In this document: in pieces, positions 24,879 through 34,789 of the stretch
How positions within the stretch are numbered: position 1 is the stretch's first letter
Layout of the letters: each line of letters begins with the position of its first letter
Source of the DNA: a virus
Reading direction: 5' to 3' (one strand)
Virus record (IMG/VR): IMGVR_UViG_3300047200_000271
Coordinates: 1-57,378 of that record
DNA length: 57,378 bases
Position numbers and translations under genes: made by a program
The notes under the pieces: generated by a model
Told to the model about the DNA's origin: nothing
The model's input: only the letters and a program-made list of their open reading frames with translations
The model's database searches: none

Positions 24879-26243
24879 CTAAAATCCAAATCGACCAGGC
24901 GTGTTATTGATTCCATAATATAGATCAGGAGTGAATTGTGATTGATAACCGTAATCATCAGGTTGACTTGCTAAATTCATGTTACCCATACGTGGACCAG
25001 ACCTTTTGAAAGTTGGAATGTCAACAGTAGGGTTGCCGCCTTGAAAATCAAACTGTCGATTACCTACACCGGGCATCTGTCCAGGCATTTGTGTCTGTGG
25101 GGCCATCCCACCAGGAGTTCCACCAGCTCGTTGTGCTACAAGATCTCTAACATTCATACCACCATAAGGCATAGACTGAGCCTCATCGCCCATGCCGTAC
25201 ATTTTCATCAATCGATCCATCTGCGATTGATTAGCTTGATCACCTAGGTAAGACATTCCAAGTTGTGCTATGCCACCCATAGCAGCTCCCTCACGATCTC
25301 TGTTGGCTTGAGACAATGCGTCAGCTCTGGCTTTTTCTTGAGCGTTAAGGTTGTACATGTTCTGATCAAGCTGGAACATATTTTGTCTACCTTGATTAAA
25401 CAACCCTTGACCACGATTAATCTGATTGCCAATCATGCCAGACATCTGATTAATATAGCCTGGTTGTTGGTTCATGTTATTCATGGCGGCGTTATAGCCA
25501 CCTTGCGCCTGAGCTCCAATAGCAGCTTGATTAATTCCGCCAAAACCTGATAATGCTTGACCGCCACCAATCATTCCACTAGTGGCTCGCATTCTAGCTT
25601 CGGCAGCACGCCGTGCCGATTCAGTGTTAGCTGCCGCACCAGCCATCTGCCTTGTGTTGTATTCAGTAGACAATCCACGCTCAGACAGTTCTCTGAGTTT
25701 TCCAATTTGATCTTCAAGCATTGGATTGTACTTATCAAGCATGGACCTACCAGTGCCCATGTCTTCTCCGTACGATCCACGCATTGATTGCATGTTCCCT
25801 TTAGCTTGACCCATTTCAATCTCTTGTTGTGAAGGGCCACTTTTTCGGCCAATACCAAGAGACTTACCAAGTGAACTTAATCCACCAAGGGCAGCTGGTA
25901 AAAGAGCACCAATCATTTGAGCTTGGCCAACACCTGGGATAGCCATCCCAAGTGCTTTCATGCCAGCACCTCCAAGGCCTTGTCTTAGAGCATATTGACC
26001 AAGGGAGGCCATTGGGCCAGCTTTAGACCCAAATAGCATGCCCGGCAATGCGCCCATACCATAGTCTCGAAGACCACCCATCAATCCAGCCGCTGCTCCT
26101 TGTGAACCATTTTGTGCAGCGTTCTGAGTTGGAAATCGAGGGTCTGGATTTTGACCAGGCGCATTAAGTTTAAATTGGTTAGGCTTTGTCTTAAAGTACG
26201 CTCCACTACCACCGCCATAAGATCCTGGTCCATTTGTACTCAT
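24879..26243 (-). CDS. Gly/Met/Gln-rich internal virion protein
   Basis: This protein has 454 residues from the ATG at 26243, which overlaps the previous stop (TAATG) and follows AAGGTAG. A GTG/ATG further up is in frame but less likely. It contains a Gly/Ala/Leu-rich hydrophobic stretch (about residues 45-125, LPGMLFGSKAGP...LLPAALGGLSSLG), then Gln/Asn/Met-rich helical sequence. This composition suits a membrane-interacting ejection protein. The neighbouring 23064 and giant genes would form the inner-capsid set. The role is an inference from position and composition. Confidence 0.5.
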   Translation of the reverse strand: MSTNGPGSYGGGSGAYFKTKPNQFKLNAPGQNPDPRFPTQNAAQNGSQGAAAGLMGGLRDYGMGALPGMLFGSKAGPMASLGQYALRQGLGGAGMKALGMAIPGVGQAQMIGALLPAALGGLSSLGKSLGIGRKSGPSQQEIEMGQAKGNMQSMRGSYGEDMGTGRSMLDKYNPMLEDQIGKLRELSERGLSTEYNTRQMAGAAANTESARRAAEARMRATSGMIGGGQALSGFGGINQAAIGAQAQGGYNAAMNNMNQQPGYINQMSGMIGNQINRGQGLFNQGRQNMFQLDQNMYNLNAQEKARADALSQANRDREGAAMGGIAQLGMSYLGDQANQSQMDRLMKMYGMGDEAQSMPYGGMNVRDLVAQRAGGTPGGMAPQTQMPGQMPGVGNRQFDFQGGNPTVDIPTFKRSGPRMGNMNLASQPDDYGYQSQFTPDLYYGINNTPGRFGF

Positions 26244-26686
26244 TACGCTACCTTCACCCATCCATTAAAAGTGCTAAACTTGATACCTATAAACATTGCA
26301 GCTTGATACTGCGATGAAAGATTAGTAAACGCAGCCAGCTTGTAAACTGTTTCACCACTAGCCGCATTGATAGTGACAGTGTTAGCTGAAGAATCTGTTT
26401 TCATAACTGCAACTAGTTTACCAACACCTGATCCACCAGTAGGTAACGTAATAACCACAGCTGCCGCAGACGCATCAGCCATGATTAGTAACGGAGAATC
26501 AACAAATGTTTGAGATGCTGTTATGACTTTTGTAATCATGTTGACTGGAGCGTAAGGCAACAACGGTGTGCCAAAAATGGTTGTCTGTTCAATATCTACA
26601 ACAGTTACTCCATTAAGTGAGCCTGTACTAGATGAACTACTACTACTTGGTGATGAGTCATCAGGGTAGATGATATCCATTGACAT
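26243..26686 (-). CDS. Small beta-rich virion appendage protein
   Basis: This 147-residue protein opens with a Ser-rich linker (SSPSSSSSSSTGS), followed by a beta-rich domain with ITLPTGGSGVGKLVAVMKTDSSANTVTINAASGETVY (outlined, about residues 78-115). That pattern is common in phage tail-fibre and decoration domains, where the VKKTDSSANTVTI motif recurs. It is coupled to both neighbours by TAATG-type overlaps. It is probably an appendage or an accessory of the nozzle-like protein encoded upstream. Confidence 0.55.
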   Translation of the reverse strand: MSMDIIYPDDSSPSSSSSSSTGSLNGVTVVDIEQTTIFGTPLLPYAPVNMITKVITASQTFVDSPLLIMADASAAAVVITLPTGGSGVGKLVAVMKTDSSANTVTINAASGETVYKLAAFTNLSSQYQAAMFIGIKFSTFNGWVKVA

Positions 26687-29600
26687 TAGAGTGACCTCGC
26701 AATACGTGCGTCAGCACAGTGTATATGGGAAGAATAAATTCGATTAGGTGTATTTGACCAACCGTACAGGTTTAACTGCATAACAGTTGCTAGAGTAGAT
26801 CTGTTTACACTTCTAATACCAAAGGTACGGTTGAAGTTAATTGGTATAAACCAAGTTCCTGTTCCGTGTTTATTTGTACTTGTTTCATCTTGAATAGCCC
26901 AGTTAAAAGCAAACCCGTGAGCAGCTGCAATTCCAGTGCCAGTTACTGATGATGATATTGCTGAACCATCTAAGTTCTTCACTGTAAATGATGATCCAGT
27001 AGCAGATGAAATTAAGTAGTAAGTATTCACCACTACATTAGTTACAATATTGACACTAAGTAGAACTAAGTCATTTGCATTGAATGTATTTGTTGCTGTG
27101 ATAACAGGTCCTACATATGATGTTGATCCGGTTAATCCAGATATTCCAGCACCAGTAAACATATGGCAGTCAAGTTGCGAGACGCGGTTTTGATTGTAAT
27201 ATGCAATACCTTCCGAATACGTTTGCCCGTATTGCCTGGTAGTCAAGGACCAGTAAATAGGGTTGGTCGTAGTTGTTGTCTGCATGTCTACATTGCCAGA
27301 TAATTTGTATATCTGACCATTAGTTCCTAGTGCATAAAAGTCAGCTTGGTCATTTCCAAAACTCATTGACACGCCACCAGTAAACCCTTGGAATGAAGTT
27401 GGAGCTGTACCGTACGTTGACGTAGTAGGTATAGTACGCCATCGTGTCCAACCATTAGTACGTGTGTCATACACATAGACATAAGTATTAACTGAGTCAC
27501 CAACGCCAGGGGCAAAGACAAACAGTCGAGCATTATGCACAGCGTAGCTTATACCCCTGTAGGCAGACGCTGTTAAATCAGGAGCACCAGTTGCTTTATC
27601 AAGAGACAACATCTTCCTAAGTTCTATACTCCTAGGAACAATGTTTCCATTAGTAAATTCAACTACACCTATTGGACTTTGCCACATCAGTTGGCCAAAC
27701 ACAGATAATGCAGCTCTAGGTGCAACGCACCCTGTAGATGCTTCTGTAATCATTGACTGAATTGTAAACGTATTTGGATCCCAACCAAGTAAAGGGTAAA
27801 CACTACGCTCTCTAACAACCAGCATTGCAGCCGATGAACTGTTGTTAAAGAACATCTGGTCACCAGAATATGAAAGTAAAGTTACGATTTTTTCATTGTC
27901 TGATTTAGAAGATAGCGTAAAACTAGTTCCTTTAGAATCATGTGATGGGTCAGTCGCATCAGGAACTAGGGTTGTATATAGAGAATATTCATTCCCATAG
28001 TTTAGTACCCAGGAGCCATAAACAGTGTTTCCTTTAGACACCCATAGACGTTTTTGATGAATAGCAAGAGACGTGCAACCATTCGGAATTTGATCTCTAC
28101 CCGCTTCAAAGAATTGACCTTGGTCGTATGGACCAGCTTCATAAAATAGATCACCATCTGGCACGTTATCAAAAAACGTAATCTCATTCCAAGTACCAGA
28201 CGTAGTTACAGATGTAGCTGTTGAAGTCCAGTTAGTACCACTACTAGATGCACTAATTGGAACAACAGCAATGAGTCTAAATCGTCCATCAGGGAATACG
28301 CCATTAGCTCTACGGTAAACAAGTACGTGACTGTACTTATATGTAGATGCTGATGCGTAAGTTGGATTATGCCTAAGCCATACCGCAGTAGTACCTGTAA
28401 ATGCTGTTACGTTTTTGATTGCAAAAGACAACGTGGCTGGTACATTTGCAGTCAAAACAACCGTTCGTCCAGCAGTTCCAGTTGAATCGGTGTATGTAAG
28501 AGTTCCAGTAGAAGTAGATATTACAGATAATTGATTAGCAGCTGGAATTGTGTCTGTAACAAATTCACTAGGTGATGCCGATATTACAAGTGGATATGTA
28601 TCCCATTGAAGATCGGATGCAGGGTCAACCTGTGGGTTGATAACAACAGACGCCTTACTGTACGCTGCTGTTGTGTGAATAGAGTTACTAGCGTTAGATG
28701 GAAGCGTCTCAAGACCTGTCTGGTATGTAGTTCCTTCGTGATAAGTTGGAGGACGCAAGTTTGTCTGATCACTGCTATACCACCGGGTAAATGCATATTC
28801 GTAATCGGTTTCAGGAGTCAAGTTACCGTTTGATACAAGTTCGCCTACTGAGAATAATATGGAGTTATTAATTACGTCAGAATACTCAGTCTCACACCGT
28901 AGATACATATATTGAATATTGTTACGTTTAACCTGAGAGATTCCATATATTTTCCACGTCATATATCCCTTATCTGGATCATAAACTCCATAGCCAGTCC
29001 ACTCAGGAGCAGTGGCTCCAGTGTTTAAAAGCCCAAGGCTAAGGTAAGGAATATTAGTTTTTATTGCAGTCGGAAAATCCATTCGTAAACTGATTGTGTC
29101 TTCTTTTGAAAAGTCTACTTTATTCAAATTACTGAATCTAAGACTAGTGCCTTTAATGTAACCAGCAGCTAGTGGTGACACAGATGTGTTGACTTGTTTT
29201 GCTCTAATACTAACTAGGGATTGCCCGTCGAGAGCATTCTGTAAATCTGGAACGACGTGATCAACAATACTGTAAAAACAAATATTGTCAGCAAAAATAC
29301 CTTGATCTGAACCAGTAGTTTGAGCTGGGTTACCTACAGCTAATGAAATAGAAACTTTACCTATTGAACTTGTCCAAGCGCGAAAATCAACAACTACACT
29401 AACAGCCTTCCAGTCATTAGTCGATGTTGCTACAACTGGTGAAATATTCTGTGTAAATACAGCTCCTGTAATAGCTGTACCTGAACTATCCTTTCCAGTA
29501 ACAGTAATACGTACTGACTGATTACGTGGTGCAGTCATACTGTCGTTGTTAAACATCACGCACTTGAATACAAATAAAGCTGCCTTCTTAGTCTCTCCGT

Positions 29601-30966
29601 TGTATGTATAAGATGGAACTACTTTGTCTTTGGAAGTTATAATGTCTGTTCCTTTATCGAGAAGTAACGCTTTTGTGCCACCTCCGTATCCGAGTATGGT
29701 TCCAGCACCTCCATACCATTGACTTGACGTAACTGTTTTGACTGTAGGACTACCACCTGAAGTCCAATAAACTGCACTTGGAACTGATCCAGCAGTATCA
29801 CTTTCAAACGTGTAACCAGTTGTTGTAACCGTATTAGTTATTAATTCTGCATCACCAGCGTTGAAAAATGTAGCAGTAGTTGTAGGAGATCCAGTAGTTG
29901 CTGGCGTAAGAAGTGCACCAGTCGGAGCTACCGATATAGCCATTGTAGTAGTTGTTAGTGTTCTAACGTAGTAAGTTACACCAGCCGTAATGTTAGTTGG
30001 CAATGAACCAGTCGTTGAGAATACAACCGTAGAGCCAACAGCAACATATGTTGTTACGTCTGTAGCGCAGTTAACAGGTGTTGGACCTGACGTTGCAAAA
30101 GTGACTACAGAAGTAGCAACTGAACTAGATGTAAACGCTGGATCAAATCCTGTAGACAAAGCGTTGTCGATACCGCGAAGTGAGTATGCGTTATATGTAG
30201 CAGATGTGGTTGGTGTAAGAGCCGCTCCACCAGACGTTGCACTAACTGAAAAGGATGATCCAGATAGACCAGTTGCTCTCACATAGTAAACAGTATTAGG
30301 CAGTAATACAGTATCAACTGATGCTACAAATACGATTGGCTCATTAGCTACAAAAGTATTTGTTGAAGTAATTGTTGAGCTTGCTGCCGCAAATGTCACA
30401 GATGTTGCTACTTGGGCGATAGGTCTTATAGCAGATGTTAATGGAGTTGCTTTTGGAGTTATAAGATCTGTTCCGTTTTTATATGGCGGTTTAATTCCTG
30501 GGATAACGTCAAGGGTTGTTCCATCTGTGCGGAATACGTTTCCACCACCTTCACCAGGCACACCGTAAACATACTTACCAAACTGAACCATGCGAACTTT
30601 TGCTGGGTCAGCAGTTACAGTGCCAAGTAAAGTTGTACTAGTTCCACCGGTTACAAACTTACGGATGTTAGCGGTCGTGCCACCAGCTGTGCCTTCAGCA
30701 TAGATAATGAAGTTACTAGAGTTATCAGCCTGTCGATATGCAACAGGCTCATAACTAGATGTAAGGCCAGACAGGGATGTAAGCTGTGCTTGCCAACCTG
30801 GGCGCGTAACTAAAGCCCCGCCATCATTCCATAGATTGACTGCATCCTGGAGATATCCATCCTCTAGGTTGTTAGGTTGAAGGTTTGTGTTGATGCCAAC
30901 AAAACGCCTATCACCAAACGTGTATGTTTGATTGACTACGTTTGCGCTACGTGTATTATCTGCCAT
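26686..30966 (-). CDS. Tail nozzle-like structural protein with inserted beta modules
   Basis: This 1,426-residue protein opens with FVGINTNLQPNNLEDGYL and ALVTRPGWQ, which resembles the start of podovirus tail-nozzle / P22 gp10-type beta-propeller proteins (NxRxxxxGGLxxRPG). The remainder (EFTNGNIVPRS, YVYDTRTNGWTRWR) also suits propeller blades. Three short beta modules ending in YYV/YYL-SFxV are inserted at about residues 189-252, 285-360 and 1277-1352. Related modules appear in the 40204 gene. It would sit at the tail tip. Identification is by sequence style and gene order. Confidence 0.6.
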   Translation of the reverse strand: MADNTRSANVVNQTYTFGDRRFVGINTNLQPNNLEDGYLQDAVNLWNDGGALVTRPGWQAQLTSLSGLTSSYEPVAYRQADNSSNFIIYAEGTAGGTTANIRKFVTGGTSTTLLGTVTADPAKVRMVQFGKYVYGVPGEGGGNVFRTDGTTLDVIPGIKPPYKNGTDLITPKATPLTSAIRPIAQVATSVTFAAASSTITSTNTFVANEPIVFVASVDTVLLPNTVYYVRATGLSGSSFSVSATSGGAALTPTTSATYNAYSLRGIDNALSTGFDPAFTSSSVATSVVTFATSGPTPVNCATDVTTYVAVGSTVVFSTTGSLPTNITAGVTYYVRTLTTTTMAISVAPTGALLTPATTGSPTTTATFFNAGDAELITNTVTTTGYTFESDTAGSVPSAVYWTSGGSPTVKTVTSSQWYGGAGTILGYGGGTKALLLDKGTDIITSKDKVVPSYTYNGETKKAALFVFKCVMFNNDSMTAPRNQSVRITVTGKDSSGTAITGAVFTQNISPVVATSTNDWKAVSVVVDFRAWTSSIGKVSISLAVGNPAQTTGSDQGIFADNICFYSIVDHVVPDLQNALDGQSLVSIRAKQVNTSVSPLAAGYIKGTSLRFSNLNKVDFSKEDTISLRMDFPTAIKTNIPYLSLGLLNTGATAPEWTGYGVYDPDKGYMTWKIYGISQVKRNNIQYMYLRCETEYSDVINNSILFSVGELVSNGNLTPETDYEYAFTRWYSSDQTNLRPPTYHEGTTYQTGLETLPSNASNSIHTTAAYSKASVVINPQVDPASDLQWDTYPLVISASPSEFVTDTIPAANQLSVISTSTGTLTYTDSTGTAGRTVVLTANVPATLSFAIKNVTAFTGTTAVWLRHNPTYASASTYKYSHVLVYRRANGVFPDGRFRLIAVVPISASSSGTNWTSTATSVTTSGTWNEITFFDNVPDGDLFYEAGPYDQGQFFEAGRDQIPNGCTSLAIHQKRLWVSKGNTVYGSWVLNYGNEYSLYTTLVPDATDPSHDSKGTSFTLSSKSDNEKIVTLLSYSGDQMFFNNSSSAAMLVVRERSVYPLLGWDPNTFTIQSMITEASTGCVAPRAALSVFGQLMWQSPIGVVEFTNGNIVPRSIELRKMLSLDKATGAPDLTASAYRGISYAVHNARLFVFAPGVGDSVNTYVYVYDTRTNGWTRWRTIPTTSTYGTAPTSFQGFTGGVSMSFGNDQADFYALGTNGQIYKLSGNVDMQTTTTTNPIYWSLTTRQYGQTYSEGIAYYNQNRVSQLDCHMFTGAGISGLTGSTSYVGPVITATNTFNANDLVLLSVNIVTNVVVNTYYLISSATGSSFTVKNLDGSAISSSVTGTGIAAAHGFAFNWAIQDETSTNKHGTGTWFIPINFNRTFGIRSVNRSTLATVMQLNLYGWSNTPNRIYSSHIHCADARIARSL

Positions 30967-33479
30967 TAGTCACAAGATCCTCTTCTCCATTGTAGTACAA
31001 GAGTCTCGCTGCTTTTGAATGCATTGCTCAGTGTAAATGTAGGAGTAAATGTCGATGTCAATGTCTGCCACGTAACATAGGTGTTTACTAGTGAAGATGA
31101 CGGATTCCATGACGTTGATAACGTACCATCGTTTTCAAAAGTATATACCGATGTTGGTGGATAACTAAACGCCACAGCATTTGGCTGTGAGTATGTGTAC
31201 GTTGTAGTAAGCGTAGCCGCCACGTTATACAACGGCATCAGTGTAGTGTTGTACGTCCACAGTGAACCGTGCGATGAAGTAGCAAGTGCCAGGTCGTAGA
31301 AACGAAATACAGGTATCGTAAATGGGAATGGCAGTTGCTGTACTGTTACGCAACTTTGCTGATCCTTAATCCATCCACAAGACCAGTCGTATATGTTCTG
31401 CCACGGTGGACATATACATAACCGACTACCATTAGCAGAAATAGTCGATGTGCCAACAATAGAACTTGATAAGCCTAGCCCTGTTACCGCAGCAGTAACA
31501 GTTGCATTAGCAGACGTATTAACTGCAAGGAATTGAGCTGAAGTAGCCGAAGATTCTAATGTAGCAAAACCTGACTGCAATGACGTTACAGATATAACTG
31601 CGTTTGTCGTAGCCGTCGTGGCGTTGCCTGAAATCGATGACTGGACAGTTCTTAGTAAAGTACTAGATAATGTCGCATTACCACTTGTCAACGAAGCGGA
31701 AGGACGCTCTACACTTGCAGAGACAGTTGCTTGACCAGAAAGTGAACTACTTGCACCTAACGAACGAATCGCTTCTGTTGTTGCAAATCCAGAAGTAGTC
31801 GTAGTAACTGGGCGTGTTACGTTAGATGTAACTGTCGCATTAGCAAAAAGTTGAGATGATACATCTTGAGATATAGACGATTGAACTGTAGCAAACCCAC
31901 TAGTGTCAGTAGTTTTTAGCAGTGTTATGTTTGCAGTTAAAGTTGCAAATCCAGATGCATTAATTGCAGCTGATCCAACAGGAGTAGTAGTGACTGTGGC
32001 AAAACCACTAGTGGTTGCTGTAGAAGGTCTTTGTATTGCCGATGTTAGAGTAGCAAAACCTGACGTACCTACACTTGTTGATATCGATACACTACTTGAT
32101 AACGTTGACGTTGTAGACGCAGTTATCGAAACAGGCAACTCCACAATAGAAGTGACAGATGCATTTGCCGACGTTACAGTTGTACTTTGCCTTTGAGCAT
32201 CCGCTGTCAGTTGTGCAAAACCAGATGTACTTGTAGTTTTGTTTTGTTGTGCAGCTACAGTTACTGTTGCAAATGCAGATGTTGTAAAGGCAGCGTTTCT
32301 CTCAGCAGACGATGAGAGAGTTGCGTATGCAGATGTAGTATCTGTGACCACATATGAAACAGAACTGGAAAACGTTGCGTTGCTAGATGTAGACGCAGAG
32401 ACTAACTGGACTGCATTACTGGTTGCCGTAGCAAACGCAGACGTTCCTGTTGATACCGATTGTGATGCCGAACTAGTAAATTCAGCCCTACTACTAGTAT
32501 CAGTAACTGCATTTCTAATAGCGTCAGTAGTTAAAGTAGCGTTAGACGTGCTTGTTACAGAAGCTGAAGTTGACGCTGTATTAGATACTGTTGCAAAGCC
32601 AGATGTCGTTGTTGTTGAAGGTCTTGTTACGCTACTAGAAGCTGTTGCATTACTGCTAGTGTTAACCAATGCATTCTGTACAGCATTGCTTGCAACTGTT
32701 GCACTGGACGATGTTGTTACACTGCCAAATACAGTCGCAGTGCTAGATAAAGTAGCCTGACTAGATCCCGATGTTGAAATAAACTGAGTTGCGCTACTAT
32801 CTAAAGTAGACTCAGTAGACATTGAACTTGATGCAGCTAGGTTTGTTTCCGATGATGCAACTAATTCAGCATATCCAGATGCCGATGACTGTAAGGAATA
32901 CCTAACAGACGCAGACAACGTAGCGTTACCACTAGTAGACGCACTAATAAACTGAGATGCATTACTAGTAAATAATGCACTAGCAGACGTATCACTTTCG
33001 GCATCTGAATTAACTGAAGCAGAAGATGTAAACGTAGCATTGCCAGATTGTAATGACGCTACGGAATAAATAGCTGACGATGAAAAAGCGGCTCTACTAC
33101 TGGTTGATGTAGATGATAAGTAAGATGCCCCTGATGTAACCGTTGCAAAACCAGAAGCGTTGGTTACTACAGGTCGAACTGCATTTGCAGTAAACGTAGC
33201 AAAACCTAAAGCGGATGGAATAGATGAAACTACATCTAATCCAGACGAAACAGTGGCTGTTGCACGAGATGAAACACTAAACGCAACAGAAATTGTCGGG
33301 GTGACCGACATTGTTGCCTTTGCGCTTTTAGATGTATATACACCTATTACAGCACTGGAAGTAGCTGTAGCAAAACCCGAAAGGCTGGATGCATTTGTGA
33401 CTGGCAATCCGCCAATCGGTGCACCCAGCCTTGCCGCTACAAAGGCTATACCTATATAGCCAAGCGGTATGATCGGCAT
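30966..33479 (-). CDS. 18-residue-repeat fibre-like protein
   Basis: This 837-residue protein is rich in Ser, Thr, Ala and Val. From about residue 30 to 680 it is built of repeats with a strict 18-residue period, each with a core such as SGFATVTSNA or SSNATLSSSA. The C-terminal 150 residues form a different domain with a Cys cluster (LCICPPW, DWSCGWIKDQQSC) and aromatic beta strands. Regular 18-residue repeats fit a beta-solenoid or fibrous shaft, with the C-terminal domain as a tip or anchor. I do not recognise the family. It is likely a fibre or receptor-binding protein. Confidence 0.6.
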   Translation of the reverse strand: MPIIPLGYIGIAFVAARLGAPIGGLPVTNASSLSGFATATSSAVIGVYTSKSAKATMSVTPTISVAFSVSSRATATVSSGLDVVSSIPSALGFATFTANAVRPVVTNASGFATVTSGASYLSSTSTSSRAAFSSSAIYSVASLQSGNATFTSSASVNSDAESDTSASALFTSNASQFISASTSGNATLSASVRYSLQSSASGYAELVASSETNLAASSSMSTESTLDSSATQFISTSGSSQATLSSTATVFGSVTTSSSATVASNAVQNALVNTSSNATASSSVTRPSTTTTSGFATVSNTASTSASVTSTSNATLTTDAIRNAVTDTSSRAEFTSSASQSVSTGTSAFATATSNAVQLVSASTSSNATFSSSVSYVVTDTTSAYATLSSSAERNAAFTTSAFATVTVAAQQNKTTSTSGFAQLTADAQRQSTTVTSANASVTSIVELPVSITASTTSTLSSSVSISTSVGTSGFATLTSAIQRPSTATTSGFATVTTTPVGSAAINASGFATLTANITLLKTTDTSGFATVQSSISQDVSSQLFANATVTSNVTRPVTTTTSGFATTEAIRSLGASSSLSGQATVSASVERPSASLTSGNATLSSTLLRTVQSSISGNATTATTNAVISVTSLQSGFATLESSATSAQFLAVNTSANATVTAAVTGLGLSSSIVGTSTISANGSRLCICPPWQNIYDWSCGWIKDQQSCVTVQQLPFPFTIPVFRFYDLALATSSHGSLWTYNTTLMPLYNVAATLTTTYTYSQPNAVAFSYPPTSVYTFENDGTLSTSWNPSSSLVNTYVTWQTLTSTFTPTFTLSNAFKSSETLVLQWRRGSCD
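31440..33400 (-). repeat. 54-bp-period coding repeats
   Basis: About 35 degenerate units of 54 bp encode the 18-residue repeats of the fibre-like protein. Spacing is exact over long runs (for example FATV/NATL/RAEF/FATA/NATF/YATL anchors every 18 residues), while the DNA of each unit has diverged, so this is an old expansion under selection on the protein. Open frames on the plus strand here are a by-product of the biased codons. Confidence 0.8.
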
Positions 33480-33946
33480 TATTCGAGGCTTATGGTTATG
33501 TTGTTAGCAGCAAATGTAATTGTCTGTCCGTTACCGAGTGTTACACTACCGCCAGTAATATCTCCATAATAGAGAATTGTTGCATCGCTTGACGCAGCAC
33601 CACTGATAGTTGCTGATGTACAGACTGCAATACCAGCAATAGTAATTGTGCCGCTTGCTGTAAATGTGACAGCATTACAGTTACTTAAGCCAGCGCTACC
33701 AGCAGTCGCAGCCGTAGCCGCAACGCCACCAACGCCAAAGCATTGTGATGTTGTAGCAGTCATTGTGATTCTTGTAGTGTAACCAGCACCAGATGCATTC
33801 TCCGCTAGAGATCCATCAGCTGTTACGTTAGTCATCAAAGCAATGTATAAAGTTGCTCCACCAGTTGCAGTCCTAGCCGTTCCACGCAGTGTTGTGTTTA
33901 GCAACTCTGCCTCTAGGTTGTTTGTCATAGCCGTTGTTGTTGGCAT
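33479..33946 (-). CDS. Phage tail-fibre-like small beta protein
   Basis: This 155-residue protein matches a widespread phage type: an N-terminal LEAELLNTTLRGTA, then LYIALMTN, GYTTRITMTA, a middle strand GTITIAGIAV and the ending LYYGDITGGSVTLGNGQTITF. These tail-fibre or appendage proteins are small beta domains of unknown exact position in the virion. It has AGGTGGGA upstream of its ATG, and its stop overlaps the start of the repeat-fibre gene. Probably a minor tail or head appendage. Confidence 0.65.
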   Translation of the reverse strand: MPTTTAMTNNLEAELLNTTLRGTARTATGGATLYIALMTNVTADGSLAENASGAGYTTRITMTATTSQCFGVGGVAATAATAGSAGLSNCNAVTFTASGTITIAGIAVCTSATISGAASSDATILYYGDITGGSVTLGNGQTITFAANNITISLE

Positions 33947-33949
33947 TTC

Positions 33950-34789
33950 TTATCCCACCTTTGTAATTGGATAGGCCCCTGAGCTAGTTACAATAGCCAT
34001 TGACCAGATTATGGTTGTATCTGCTTCATCATATACGTTCACTGCCGTACCACTAGATGCATCAACCTTATTACGTAGTATACGCAATGCGTTCCTCACA
34101 GTTCTTTCATTCGCCGTTGTAGACGTTTCATTACCGGAACTATCGAGCTTCCTTGCAAGTATCGCATCAGCAATTGCACCTAAAGCTGATGATGCTAACT
34201 CAGAACTTGTAATCGCACCCGTGGCTATAGCAGTAGAGTCAATAGCCCCAGAAGCAAATGAAGATGATGTAATTCCGCCTGTACCAACAGATCCTACGGA
34301 ACCAGATACAGACGTTATTTGTTGTGATGTAGCAATAGTTGTTGCTGTTAATCCAACTGTAGTTGTTGGAGATCCAACGTTTGCCCAGTCTAATCCAGCC
34401 TCACCACCAGTACTTACGTCAAGAGTACGACCAGGTGATGTTGAGTATAAGTAAGCCTGGTTGCGAAGTGTAAATCGACCAACACATGAACCAACCACGC
34501 TAACGGTATCTACAGTTCCTGTTGTTATAACGCACTCAAAAGTGCCACCGTTTGCATAGAAAGTACCATCGGTTGATGTGTCGATCCTGACATGATTAAG
34601 CCCAGTTACCGAATCAAAGTCAGCAGTGAGAGTTACACCAGTAGTGCTTTGAGTGGTGCTGTTATCTTTATATACCGAGATAACAGGTGACCCAGCAAAC
34701 GTAAACGTTGCACCAGATGATGGGCGAAACGTAGTGAATTTAAAATCGATGATTCCACCAGCTGCGTAATCACCAAGGTATTTACTCAT
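33950..34789 (-). CDS. Virion fibre protein sharing a C-terminal domain with the 36125 gene
   Basis: This 279-residue protein has a beta-rich N-terminal domain (about residues 1-115) and a Gly/Ser/Thr linker. Its C-terminal domain (about 205-279) contains ADAILARKLDSSGNE, ERTVRNALRILRNKV and VYDEADTTIIWS. Nearly the same domain ends the protein encoded at 36125-37345. The start overlaps the stop of the beta-helix gene (ATGA). It is likely a fibre or spike subunit; the shared domain may mediate assembly. Confidence 0.55.
   Translation of the reverse strand: MSKYLGDYAAGGIIDFKFTTFRPSSGATFTFAGSPVISVYKDNSTTQSTTGVTLTADFDSVTGLNHVRIDTSTDGTFYANGGTFECVITTGTVDTVSVVGSCVGRFTLRNQAYLYSTSPGRTLDVSTGGEAGLDWANVGSPTTTVGLTATTIATSQQITSVSGSVGSVGTGGITSSSFASGAIDSTAIATGAITSSELASSALGAIADAILARKLDSSGNETSTTANERTVRNALRILRNKVDASSGTAVNVYDEADTTIIWSMAIVTSSGAYPITKVG

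Noticed and set aside
31440-33400. Possible CRISPR or tandem DNA repeat array
   Set aside because: The period is 54 bp and in phase with an open reading frame; units are conserved at the protein level and diverged at the DNA level, without spacers.
31903-33459. Long open frames on the plus strand
   Set aside because: They mirror the codon bias of the minus-strand Ser/Thr/Ala repeat gene; there are no ribosome binding sites and the products are Val/Ala/Asp-rich shadows.
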